Source: Blepharisma stoltei (lineage: Eukaryota > Ciliophora > Heterotrichea > Heterotrichida > Blepharismidae). Taken from it: a stretch of DNA of 64,000 bases. The notes under the pieces are model-generated. The model was not told where the DNA came from. It saw only the letters and a program-made list of their open reading frames with translations, and made no database searches. A program made the position numbers and the translations under genes. Shown one piece after another: positions 1-10,730 of this stretch. Numbering within the stretch: position 1 is the first letter of the stretch; every line of letters starts with the position of its first letter. The stretch is taken from NCBI GenBank assembly GCA_914767885.1, contig CAJZBQ010000035.1:930001-994000 (forward strand), in the 5' to 3' direction.

Positions 1-986
1 TCGGCACCTGTCTAGATGTAGACCATACTAATAGAAAAATCACTCTCGAAGAATGTGCACCTGATTATGAATGCGTCGGAGTCTTCAAAAACTATGAGCT
101 TGAAGAGTCTGAATGGACAAACGTAAATTGCTCTGCGAAACAAACCATCATATTTCCCTGCCCAACAGACGCCACTCTTCTAAATGGGTCTCCATGCTGC
201 ACAGCTTCAGATTGTGCCTCTAATGTATGCAAGAACAGTCTCTGCATAGGAAGAAGCACTGGCGCTACATGCACATCAAATAATCAATGTGCTAGCACTG
301 CTTATTGTAACACCGCCTCAGGCAGCGGAGTCTGCACTTCTTCGAGCGCCAATGGCGAGTCCTGCACATCAGATTTTACTTGTATGCCTGGGTCAGGGTG
401 TAATAATGGCGTATGCGCCTCTCTGTTTTCTTTAACTATGGGGAAAGCAGCCCAAGAAGCGAGGTTTTGCCAGACAAATTTCCTGAATACAAATACTAAC
501 ATATGTGACGCCTTACAAATTTACCTAGATGGGTTTATTGTTTACCCGCCTTTTAGCTGCTTAGTTGGGGATATTGGCGTTTATAATTATATGACTGATA
601 ACTCTACATATCAGACTGAAGCATGTGGATGTGCTGGGGTTAAGGACTGATATAGAGGATTTTTTCAAAAATATATCCACAATGTAATTGGGACTATGAG
701 TGTTGTGTGGACAAATTTAAGGTACTCGAAAACAAGCTGCTCAGCTGAAAACGCCCATTCAAGTTCTCCTTTTGTTATGAATAGATGTCAGTCCATAAAC
801 TCAGACCAATATAACTTGTGGTATCAGTTAAATTATCAGCTTGAGTACTGGGCTGTATATCAAACAGGATTTATTGATACGTGTGCAGACGCTATGGGAA
901 TTTATGATCCTAACTACTATTCTGATCAATATACAAGCGCTCTTTATGGGTTTGCGTTAATAATTTTAGGGCTGGTTGTACTTTAA
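1..986 (+). CDS. Cys-rich surface protein, C-terminal part (5' partial)
   Basis: The reading frame is open from the window edge to the TAA at 984-986, with one UGA read as Trp (KDWYRGF, near 648). The visible ~327 residues hold many regularly spaced cysteines (PCCTASDCASNVC, CTSNNQCASTAYC), a pattern typical of secreted or GPI-anchored ciliate proteins. The last ~15 residues are hydrophobic (ALYGFALIILGLVVL) and end at the stop, as in a GPI-anchor signal or a single terminal membrane helix. The N-terminus and signal peptide lie outside the window. No specific family is recognised; the surface location is inferred from composition. Confidence 0.75.
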
Positions 987-1184
987 ATTATATAGAGATT
1001 TATAGATTTTTAAAATAACAGTTGCGTTATATTAGATTGCATTATTTACTCAATAGCACTTTACAGCTTGATCTTTTTAACTGCCAAATATTTTATTATC
1101 AAATAAAAAATCCAGTAGACTATATAAAATCTCTATTGATGATTAATTTAAGATATAAAATTTAAAAATTAATTTTTTCAAAAA

Positions 1185-1258
1185 TGGTCCCAGTGAGGAT
1201 CGAACTCACGACCTCTGCGTTATTAGCACAGCGCTCTAACCAGCTGAGCTATGGGACC
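1185..1258 (-). tRNA. tRNA-Ile (anticodon AAU)
   Basis: On the minus strand a full cloverleaf can be drawn. The acceptor stem GGTCCCA pairs with TGGGACC and is followed by discriminator A (1185). The D-arm holds AGCTCAGCTGGTTAGAGC, the anticodon loop CTAATAA gives AAU (read as IAU), and the T-loop is GTTCGATCC. It has no intron. It sits between two protein genes. CCA is not encoded. Confidence 0.95.
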
Positions 1259-1435
1259 TAACAGGAACTAGCATTACAAAAATCCTTATGTAGCCACCAA
1301 TTTGAATTCTATGAAATTATTCTCACTTGCCGCCAGACTATTATAGTATCTGATTTTTATGAAAAATAAACGCAGCCTTTATGATAAATAAATAAATCTG
1401 CTAAATATATATCCCAGTAGTTAAACATTTAAATA

Positions 1436-2947
1436 ATGGACTCATCTTCTTATATAGAAGATCTTAATCGGGGCTGTCGTTTAGGAGACGTTCCGCTTCT
1501 AAAAGACGTTTTTCAACGATTCCCTCAATTTCTCAACCAAAAGGACATGAAACTCGGCTGAGCGCCTTTATATCGCACAGTTATATGTGGCCATGAAGCT
1601 GCCTCTAAATTGCTTTTAGATCTCGGGGCCGACCCCAATGTCAAAACCAATATCGGCGAAACCGCCCTGCACCAAGCTTCCGCCAATAGTCAATACAAAA
1701 TTGCCAAAATGCTCTTATCTTACCAAGCAGACCCAAATTCCCAGCAAAATGATGGTGACACGCCTCTTCATCTGGCCGCTTTTAAAGGCGATATTAAGAT
1801 GGTAAAGCTTCTTTTAAAGTTCAACAGCGACCCAAATATATCTAACAACGTCTTTGGTAGGACTCCTTTACACTACGCTATCGATTATGATCACAAAGAG
1901 GTTGCAATGCTCCTTATGAAAAGTTCAGCGTCCACTACAATTAAAGACATGAGCGACAAAACTCCTTTGGACTTGTCTAAAGGAATGGACTTTTCAGAAT
2001 ACGTCTGTGAGATGGGGCTTGATGAAGAAAATTTTACTTTAAGCGAGGACATAAAGGACGAAAATCCTGAAAACTGGATGGTAAGATATGAGCTTGAAAA
2101 AAAATTCCAGACCAAATCAGAAAGGCCGACCACGTCGACTGAACTGAATTTTGTAGCGAAATTGGTGCCAGAATTGAAGCTGGATTCAGTAAATAAGGGT
2201 TTGAATGAAAATAGTCACTCAAGAGGGGTAAGCACTTTATTTGAGCCAGATGCAGAGAAATCGGAATATGATATGACTCCGAATAGGAAGCTGAGGACTG
2301 CTTCATTTGGAGGTGCTGATAGAAGGCAGGAACTTTATTTGTGAATGGTTAATTATAAAGTAGAAGAAGTTTTTGATATTTTGGTGTCTGCTGGATATGA
2401 TGATATAGGGCAAATGAGTTCAGCTGTGACGTCCTCAATGCCGATTACTGAGGCTATTTTAGCAAATATTGGGATTAAGAAATCAGGGTGGAGAAGAAGG
2501 TTTTTAGCTTCTCTAGACGAAGAATGCAGACTGGGAGGTAAATCTACACGTCGCCGCATAAAGCAGCAAGATCCTAGCATTTGGAAATGCTGTGTGGCCC
2601 CTGCGCAGCCTAGTCAAGGAATGATAAATGTGCCATGCTTAAAGAGTTGGCTTGAAAATTTAAACTTAGTCGAATATTTTCATGCTTTTGTGGAGGCTGG
2701 ATATGATGATATGGACCATAACCTTGCACTTATGAACACAAGATGGCCTATAACTGAAGAAATCCTTATGAAAGAAGTGTCGATGCACAAGCCTGGACAT
2801 AGGCATAGAATTCTTTCTAGGCTAACAGAAGATTCAGCTGGGATGGAAACAATGAAAAGACCTTCAGGTGGGGTGTCAAGCCGTGGCAGAAAAGATGAGA
2901 TGATTTTTGAAAAAAACGAGGAAAATGGATTTTGCAAACTAATGTAA
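1436..2947 (+). CDS. Ankyrin-repeat protein with two SAM-like domains
   Basis: Start ATG 1436, stop TAA 2945-2947, 503 aa, with UGA Trp codons near 1559 (KLGWAPLY) and 2342 (LYLWMVNY). Residues ~30-190 hold ankyrin repeats (ADPNVKTNIGETALHQA, DGDTPLHLAAFKGD, GRTPLHYAIDYDHKEVA). A polar linker follows. Two SAM-like segments come next, VEEVFDILVSAGYDDIGQM (~310-365) and LKSWLENLNLVEYFHAFVEA (~405-460), each with GYDD, PITE and a basic R..R.L end. The layout resembles ANKS-type scaffolds that polymerise or recruit partners. The C-terminus FCKLM does not match a clear signal. It is an intact gene with no IES. Confidence 0.85.
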
Positions 2948-2987
2948 AATATTTATAGATAAAATTATAAAAACTATTAAAATAAAA

Positions 2988-4748
2988 TTAGGTTGTAAGT
3001 ATAGGCTGCTGGGATGGATCAGAGTTCAAGATTTTACCAGTATATGAAGCTCCCACCTGTTTCTTCAGCTCTTTTTTCACCTGAAACTCTGGCTTGTGTC
3101 TCTTCGCCGCTTTTAAGTGCTTATCTCTCAGCAGAATCCTGACAGGGACCCCTTCAAACCCAAATTCTTTTGTCAGAGAAGATGTAAAGTTCTTTAGATA
3201 GTTTTCTTTCATAAGTGACCTATCATTTACATATACATAGAAGCTCGGCGGTCTTGCCTTAATCTGCATCATGTATTTTATCCTCAATAAAGCTCCTTGG
3301 CTTGTAGGAAGTGGCTGAACTTTTTTAAAAGCTTCCAGCCACCTATTGAGCAGCCCAGTGGATACTCTTTTATTCCACTTTTCATACAAAGACTGGATTT
3401 CGTCCATAATTTTGCTTACATTATAATTCTGCAAAGCACTTATAAAGATCACGTTGAGGCCTTTTAGAGTGATTTTTGTATGTAAATTTATAGCGACATC
3501 TTTAGCAACCTTGCCTTTCATGTCTTTTGGAACCAAGTCCCACTTGTTTCCAACGATTAACAGGATTCTGCCCTCGTCTATTACTTTTTTGGCTAATTCA
3601 AGGTCAACTGGGGTTAGTCCGACAGGTGCTTCTATTTGTAATACGACAGCGTGACTGAATTTTATAGCTTTCATAACGTCTTCTTGTATAAGTTTGTTTA
3701 CTGTTCCCCTGCTATGCTTGGTCAGCCCAGCAGTATCTACAAGGCAAATCTTTTTTCCTTTGTGGACATGGTCTAAATATAAAGCATCTCTGGTAGTCCC
3801 TGGCTGATTGTCAGTGATGACTCTTTCCTCATTGAGAAAAGCATTGATCAAGGTGGATTTGCCTACATTTGGCCTTCCAATAATGGCTAGCTGTATCATT
3901 TTATGCTTTTTCATGTTTTCCATCAGGCTATCTTTGTCTTTTAAATTGAAATCAGAAGCTAAAGACTTATTAATGTCAATTTCATTGTCAGAGTCATAGT
4001 CAGAGTTGTCCCACGGGTTCAGCTTATCATAAGCCCTTTCCCATTCTTTCAAATTAAAATCTTCGCCTGACTCTTTTTCCAAATCTTCCAACTCTGCCAG
4101 TCTTTCTGCCTTAATTTTATTATGTTTTTCTTTTCTTTTCTTCAGTCTTTCTTTAAAATCATCCGCATACCCTTCAGGAATCCTGCTTTTTAATTCTTCA
4201 TATAAATCAGCAATCCCTTCCCCATGCTGTGCAGATATTAATAGTGGCTCCCCAAAGCCTAATTTATATACTTCATTACTTACATCACCAAGTCAGCTTG
4301 ATTCAGCTTTATTTCCTATCAAAATTACATCTTTGGTCGCGTTTTTGTCACTGAGGACAGTTTTCCTGAGATATTGTGCAAGCTCAATGTCTGAAGGGCT
4401 GATCCCAGCTCTTACGTCGGTGAGGAAAAGAATTGTATCTGATAACTTAATTGCGTTGAGGGTCTGGAGTTTCATTTTCTCGATGATAGGCTTAGGGTTG
4501 GGAGTGTCGGTAGGATCCCAGCCTGCAGTGTCTATGAATTTGATATCGACACCAAAGAGGTTGGCTGATTAAAAATTACTTATCCCTTCGATTCGGTCTC
4601 TGGTTAAGCCTGGAGTGTTGTGGACTAAGGAGGTTGAGCCGCCGATTAAGTGGTTAAAAAGAGTGGATTTTCCGGAGTTTGGTCGGCCTACCAAGGATAC
4701 TGTGTAAAGAAAGTTTTTAGTGCTGAAAGACCGGAAAAATCTTAGCAT
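2988..4748 (-). CDS. Der/EngA-type double GTPase, probably mitochondrial
   Basis: With one 15-nt intron removed (4565-4579) this encodes 581 aa. The N-terminus [13 protein letters not shown] looks like a mitochondrial presequence. The first G domain has GRPNSGKST and DTAGWDP but reads GNKAESS where NKxD is expected, a possible weakening of guanine recognition. The second has [15 protein letters not shown] and GNKWDLV. A C-terminal KH-like region (~480-560) contains [10 protein letters not shown] and [12 protein letters not shown], as in EngA. The family acts in maturation of the large ribosomal subunit. UGA encodes Trp in ESSWLGDV. The next gene upstream, a mannosidase, ends only ~35 bp away. 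Confidence 0.93.
4565..4579 (-). other. 15-nt intron in the Der/EngA gene
   Basis: Sense sequence GTAATTTTTAATCAG contains an in-frame TAA. Removing it joins EGI and [16 protein letters not shown] without changing frame. Confidence 0.93.
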
Positions 4749-4783
4749 GCTAATAATTTAAGAATAAATAAATATACGGTATT

Positions 4784-7700
4784 TTATTTAATTATTTTAG
4801 CAGAAATGAAAGTAGAAAATTCGGATGGAAGAAGATGAAATTGAGTGTCTGGGATAGGTTGAGATGCATAGAGTTGGATTGGAAAGCTTGAATTAGGCTT
4901 GTTGGAATATACTATTTCTTCAGAGCTTTCTTGAAATTTTTCTGATTCTTGAACATGCTCATATCCACCAAACCGAATTCTATCCAAAATTGTGAAATTT
5001 TTCATCGAGATTAGCTGCTTTTCATTGCTAAAGTTAAATACCCTAAAAATAAAACTATTGTTTTTAGCCAGAGCACTTGACAAATAAACCTGAGAATTTT
5101 CATACCCCAGCTCATGATTTGTTTCATGATTTCATTGAGTTCTAAACTGCTTTGCCTCTCTCCAATTGTCTAATGTCACATCTAATTCCTTATTTATAAC
5201 AGAAAATAAATAAGGCACTGTCTTCGTCTCCACATATGATTTTAAAAACTGGCTGTTCAACGATTCTCCGAATTCTATATCAAAATGATGATGAGCATAA
5301 GTCTTATCAATAACCCCCGTACACATTCCTAGCCAGTCATCATGGGTTAAGTTTCTATGAAGAAGCAGCTCAAACGAATTTTCACTAGCCATCCCTAGTC
5401 CAACAGGATAAGAAGGAAACATCTTCATGTAATGATTCTGCATTTTTACTGCAAAGCCGCCTGGGATTGGGTACATATTGTTTCCTTTGTCAGAATAATC
5501 GCATTGCGAATAGGCCCGAGATCTTAAATCTCCTGAATTTGACGTAAAAAGTCATGTCTGGTCAACAATTTCTTTGGAAGTCAGCCTGACAAGAATTTCT
5601 TCGTCTTTATATGCAAATACTCCAAAATCCCAGGAAAATTTATTTTCTCCATATAAAATAACTTTTTGATAATAAAGTCTTTCTGAAGGCTGCTTTGATT
5701 TTCTTTTCCAAAGCACTTCAGCAACCTGCACAATTGGGCCAGTCGATATATTTATAGCTTGCAGGCTTAAATTTTTCAGTTTTTTGCCTTCGCTGATTGG
5801 TTTAAAAATATAAGCCCCACTTCTTGGTCCTGGGTACATCCAAAATTGCTGCGAAATTTCTAATTTTTTATTTTCTTTACTAATATTTTTAACCATCCCA
5901 GTCTTAGAAAATTCAATAGAATGATAAGAGTCGCTTAAAATATATCCTTGATTCACATCAGAATCTATTGAGCAATTTTCTATAGGCTCATCATGCTGAG
6001 TTATAAAAAATGCAGAAAATGATAATGATGGAAGTTCTGCTTTGAAATAAACAGTATATTCGTCATTGGAAAAATCCTTCACAATTTGTGAATTTATGAA
6101 GTTTCCTTTGCCGTCTCTGATTTCGAGATATGTCTTTTTAGGGGTGCTTAAAGATAATAGTGAAGTTTTGGCCCAATTCAGGGGGTTGTAGACAATTATT
6201 ACTCTGTAAGGTAAGGTAAGCGTAAAGCTGATTTCTTTTGTGAGGCTGAATTTTGAAGTAATTACACTTGCAATAGTTCGAGCAGCTTGGTATATGTCGT
6301 TTTTAAGCCTTTTTTTATAGTCGTGAGCTACATGTGGTCTGCAAGTTCCAGTGATCGCATCATGGTGCAGTGCAAGACTTGCCTCATATGCCAAAAAGCA
6401 TTTTTCAGCTGAAAACGTTTTGGATATTTCTGCAGCCCTAGCTAGACTATGAGCTTCCCATATCAATTTTTTTAGCAAAGGCCTTGTAGTATAATACCCA
6501 GTCCAATAAATCGACCTCGGTTCTCCTCTAAATACCCTATATGGAAAAAAGTCTCCTCTATAAACTGAAAACCTTACATTTTCTTTCCTAACTGCTTCAA
6601 AATATTCACTTGCTGTTGCAATTTTTATCTTGAAATTTTGAAATCTCTCTGAACTATTCACATAATCCACAAGTGCTTCAATTTTTTCAAAGCCTATCCT
6701 TGACTGCTTTAAGTTTGAAAACCAAAAATCATCACCGTATAAGAACATTATTTTGCTTGTCTTATAAGCAGATCTTCTTTTGACTGCACAAAAATAAAAA
6801 ATGGCAGCCATCCTTCTCCCATACTCTCAAAATTTTTTGAGTTTATGAGGGTTTGTGCCTTAACTTTTTTCTCCCTATACGATACACTACGACAGTTTTT
6901 TTTTTTACCTCAAAATATAGATAAGGAAACTAGAGCCAGATGTGAATTGTAATGGGATCAGAAGGAGGCTTCGGGATCGTGTCCTATCTCCCATCCTGGA
7001 TGGACCGTGCCAACCGCTAGGCATCTCCTCATAAGATGGCGATATCACCATATTTTGATGGCGTTGACAGAAAAGGGCGTAAGTGCAAATCAATGACTAG
7101 GGCAAGGAGTATTAAGGCAGAAGGGGCTGAAATAACTCTTCAAACTAACTTTAATCTAATCTAATCTAATCTTTTAACAGCTAGATCATATAATTTTTCT
7201 GCACTGCATAAAATTTACCTCGATTCTAGTATTTCTTGAGTCAAATCTCCATTTCCAAAGCAATAAAAAGGGTCCCAAGGATGAAGAATTCGAGGAGGAC
7301 TATAATGCTCATACAAAACATGTGTAAAAATAGATTCATTTTGCCCTAAATTTGACCCATATCAGACAAACTCTAAGTTTCCTTCACTTATAAGCTGCCT
7401 TTTAAAAGCAGTATCAATTCTGTTTATTACATGATACTCATATCCGAATTTTGCAAATATGCTTGGGAGGAGGGCAGAGTGTCCAAAGGGGTCAATTTGT
7501 CAGCCAACCTTGACTTTGGGGATACTGAAAGTTTCGTACAGATATTCGTGTCCATGCTCAATTTGCCTGATGATCATATCAATGTCAGGGCAAGCTTCAT
7601 CTGTTTGTATATACCCGCCGCCAACGATTTCGAGCTGGCCTTTTTCTATGAGTTTTTTTGTTTTTGTTTGGATTTCGTGGCTTTGTTCGTCCATCCACAT

Positions 7701-7901
7701 CTTTAAGAATGAGGTCTCACACCAGACCATCTTCAATTTATCATTTTCTGAAAGAAGGGTTATTATGGTCTGAAAAATGTTTCTTACTCGATTTTCATAA
7801 TATCATTCCATAGTTTCTAGCCATCCAGGATCACAATGTGTATGAGGAACAATAAAAACTTCTATTGGACTGTCCATAGCTATAATATAATTATTTTTCA
7901 T
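4784..7901 (-). CDS. GH38 alpha-mannosidase, copy 1, interrupted by an insert
   Basis: After removal of a 15-nt intron and a 394-bp insert (6788-7181) the frame is 903 codons, 902 aa. Lysosomal-type GH38 marks are present: VPHTHCDPGW near the N-terminus, GWQIDPFGHSALLP with the expected catalytic Asp, YWTGYYTTRPLLKK, HHDAITGTCRPHVAHDY, and TWLFTSNSGDLRSR. Family members remove alpha-mannose from N-glycans in lysosomes or vacuoles. UGA is Trp at many conserved sites (TMEWYYE, TQWNHETNHE, QTWLF). No clear signal peptide is seen after ATG 7901, unlike copy 2, so the true N-terminus may differ. It is a tandem paralogue of the next gene, same strand. Confidence 0.93.
6788..7181. mobile_element. 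SINE-like insert in mannosidase copy 1
   Basis: A 394-bp GC-richer block sits inside the exon between two near-identical 12-mers, TCTTTTGACTGC (6776-6787) and TCTTTTAACAGC (7170-7181), both encoding AVKR in the gene. A (TAATC)n tail lies at 7152-7170 next to the right copy. Loss of the insert plus one 12-mer gives ...LAVKRRSAYKT..., matching copy 2 in frame. A tRNA-like stretch may lie around 6960-7040. TSD plus simple-repeat tail suggests target-primed retroposition. Only the right copy contains TA. Confidence 0.8.
7204..7218 (-). other. 15-nt intron in mannosidase copy 1
   Basis: Sense GTAAATTTTATGCAG. Splicing gives EILESSAEKLYDLAVKR, at the same protein position as the 16-nt intron of copy 2. 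Confidence 0.92.
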
Positions 7902-7934
7902 TTTAATAACAAGAATTTTTATTTCTAAAATAGA

Positions 7935-10671
7935 TTAATTAATTCTTGCAGAGGCATTTAATGCAGCAAATTCCAAAGGCGCTAAGACAATTCCATCCTT
8001 TATTTCGCTTCGAGTTGCATTTAAACTTCTAATAGGCTTTCCAGAGTCAGGCTTGCTTGTATACGCAATTTCTTTTTCATCCTCCTCCCAGTTCTTCTGC
8101 TTTGATTCTTCCTCATATCCATCAAAAAGCATTTTTCTCCCCATTTCAAATTTTTCTATCCATATTGGTTCCTCCTTGCTATTAAAATTCAAAATTCTAA
8201 AAATTGTCTCCTCTCCTTTCATAACTGCACTTGATAAATAAACATTAGGATTATTAAACCCCATTTCATAATAAGTCCTGATTTTCCAGTTGCTGGCCAT
8301 TTCTTTTCCATTATGCCATTCCTCCATAGATACATCTCCTTCATCAGTCATGACAGGAAATGAATAAACCTTTGTTTTTGATTCAAATGAGGACTTTCAA
8401 TATTGAGAATCCAAATTCTCGTTAAGTTCAATATCAAAATGATGATTTACAAAAGTTTTATCGATTACCCCCATATCGAGACCAAACCCATCGTCATGGG
8501 TTAAACTTCGGTGAATGAGAAGCTCGAAAGTATTTGCATTTACCATCTCAACTCCTATAGAGAACAAAGGGAATATTTTTAAAAATTCTTTTTCCAGTTT
8601 TACTGCAAAGCCTCCTGGAGCTGGATACATATTATTTCCTTTTTCTGTATAGGGCTCAGTATAGTAAACGCGGCTTCTTAAATCTCCTGAATTTGATGTA
8701 AATAATCATGGGCTATTTTTAATATTTTTACTTGAAAATCTTATCATAATTTCTTCATTTTTTCTTGCAAAAAGTCCAATTTCTAATGAAAATTTCTTTT
8801 CATCATATAAAATAATTTTTTCAGAAAAAAATTTTGATTTTCTCTTTCATATAACTTCGGCTACTTTTACAATTGGCCCCTCAGATATTATAAATTTTTC
8901 TAATTTTAAATCTTTTAGTTCTTTTCCTTCATCTATGGGTCTAAATATATAAGCTCCGCTGTTTTTTCCTGAATATTGCCAAAACTTTTGTACCAAATCA
9001 TATTTAAATTTTGAGCTTTCAATATTTTTAATCATCCCCAGCTTATTGAACTTAAGCTTATAGCAAGAATCAGCCAATTTTTTGCTTTTTTTAGTCTCAG
9101 ACTCTACAGAGCAACCTTCACAAGGCTTTTCATGCTCGGTTATAAAAAAAGTTACAAATGACAAAGATGGCAATACGGCTTTAAAATAGACTATAAAGCC
9201 TCCATTAAAACTATCCTCTACCAGCTGAGACTTTACTGCATTCCCATTTCAGTCCTTAATTTCAATATAAATCTTTCCTTTTAGAGTTATATTAAGCAAA
9301 GCTGTTTTGTCTCAATTTAACGAATTGAAAGCAATAATAACTCGATAAGGCAAATTTATAGTAAAATTGTTAGTGCTTGGCCAATTAATTTGTGACTTAA
9401 TAACGCTGCTAATTGCTTCAAAAGCCAGATTTATATCACTTTTGTCTCGCAATTTATAATCATGAGAAACATCTGGCCTACAAGTTCCTGTAATCGAATC
9501 ATGATGTAAAGTCAAACTAGCTTGATATGCTGAAAACCTCTCTTTTTTACATACTGTCTTTGCGATTTCCGCAGCTCTAGCAATTCTGTGGGTCTCATAT
9601 ATAATTTCCTTAAGAGCAGGTCTTGTTGTATAAAGCCCAGTCCAATACACAGAAAGCACGTCTCCTCTGAAATTTCTATAAGGTAAAAAATCGCTCAAAT
9701 ATCTTGAAAACTTTTTGTTTGAGCTCCAAACAGCATCAAAATATTCACTCGCTGTCGCGATTTTTACAGTAAATCCATAATAATTGGGCGACCGGTTTAT
9801 ATAGTCTATTAATGCTTCAAGATTTTTAAATTCAGTTCTTGAGCTATCCAGGTCTGAAAAGTAAAAATCATCTCCATACAAAAACATCATTTTGTCTGTC
9901 CTGTATGCAGAGGTCCTTTGAACTACTAAAGAAAATAGCTTTTCAGCGCTATATAGTATTTTACCATATTTTGAGAATTTCCACCGACAGAGTTCCATTT
10001 GAGAAACAGTACTGAGGACTATAAATATTAAGTATGGGTGGAGCATCATAGTGGTCATATAAAACGTGAGTGAAAATTGACTCATTTTTGCCAAAATCGA
10101 CGCCATATCATATGAATTCTAAATTTCCATTATTAATCAGCTCTTGCTTAAAACTAGAATCTATCCTGTTTATGACATGATATTGGTACCCAAATTTTGC
10201 CCACAAACTCGGAGTCAGCGCTGAATGTCCAAAAGGGTCAATTTGTCAGCCGACCTTAACTTTATTTATCCCAAATTTTTCATTCAGATATTCATGACCA
10301 TGCTCAATCTGCCTAATAACCATATCAAAATCTGTGTTGGCTTCGTCATTTTGTACATACCCTCCTCCAACGATTTCAATTTGGCCATTTTTTATTAGAC
10401 TTTTCATCGCTTCTTGCATTTCAAGGTCTTGGCCTTCCATTCACATTTTCAGATAAGAAGTTTCTGATCAGACTATTTTCCTGTCTTTATCTTCGGCTAA
10501 TAAGGTTGTTATTGTGTGGAAAATGGATTTTACTTTATTCTGATAGTATCAGTCAATAGTATGTAGCCAGCCTAAGTCACAATGGGAGTGAGGTACTATA
10601 AATAGCTCAAGTGAATTAGCTAATTGGATTATTGATAATAGGAATATCATTATTTGTGAATTATCAGCCAT
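7935..10671 (-). CDS. GH38 alpha-mannosidase, copy 2, intact
   Basis: With a 16-nt intron removed (9949-9964) this encodes 906 aa. The start MADNSQIMIFLLSIIQLANS gives a plausible signal peptide for entry to the secretory/lysosomal route. Conserved blocks are VPHSHCDLGWLH, GWQIDPFGHSALTPSL, YWTGLYTTRPALKE, HHDSITGTCRPDVSHDY and PWLFTSNSGDLRSR. HCDLGW replaces the commoner HCDPGW. Many UGA codons are read as Trp (TIDWYYQ, FIWYGVD, LNWDKT, VIWKRK). It is adjacent and parallel to copy 1 with a short spacer, so the pair is a tandem duplication. It has no insert where copy 1 has one, giving an independent control for the uninterrupted sequence. Confidence 0.95.
9949..9964 (-). other. 16-nt intron in mannosidase copy 2
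   Basis: Sense GTAAAATACTATATAG. Removing 16 nt corrects the frame and joins VEILKIC to AEKLFSLVVQRTSAYRT. Length differs by one from the 15-nt intron at the same site of copy 1. Confidence 0.92.
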
Positions 10672-10730
10672 TTTTAGTGTCAGATTTTTTATTATGGCAA
10701 TTCCTATGCAATTATGTTTAATTAGCTATT

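Noticed and set aside
6905..7093. Minus ORF inside the mannosidase insert
   Set aside because: Lies wholly within the SINE-like block, no conserved features.
7150..7172. TAATC repeats as a telomere remnant
   Set aside because: Unit and very short run fit a retroposon tail better, next to a TSD; the heterotrich telomere unit is thought to be different.
6788..7181. Insert as a long spliceosomal intron
   Set aside because: Ends are not GT-AG, and introns here are 15-16 nt.
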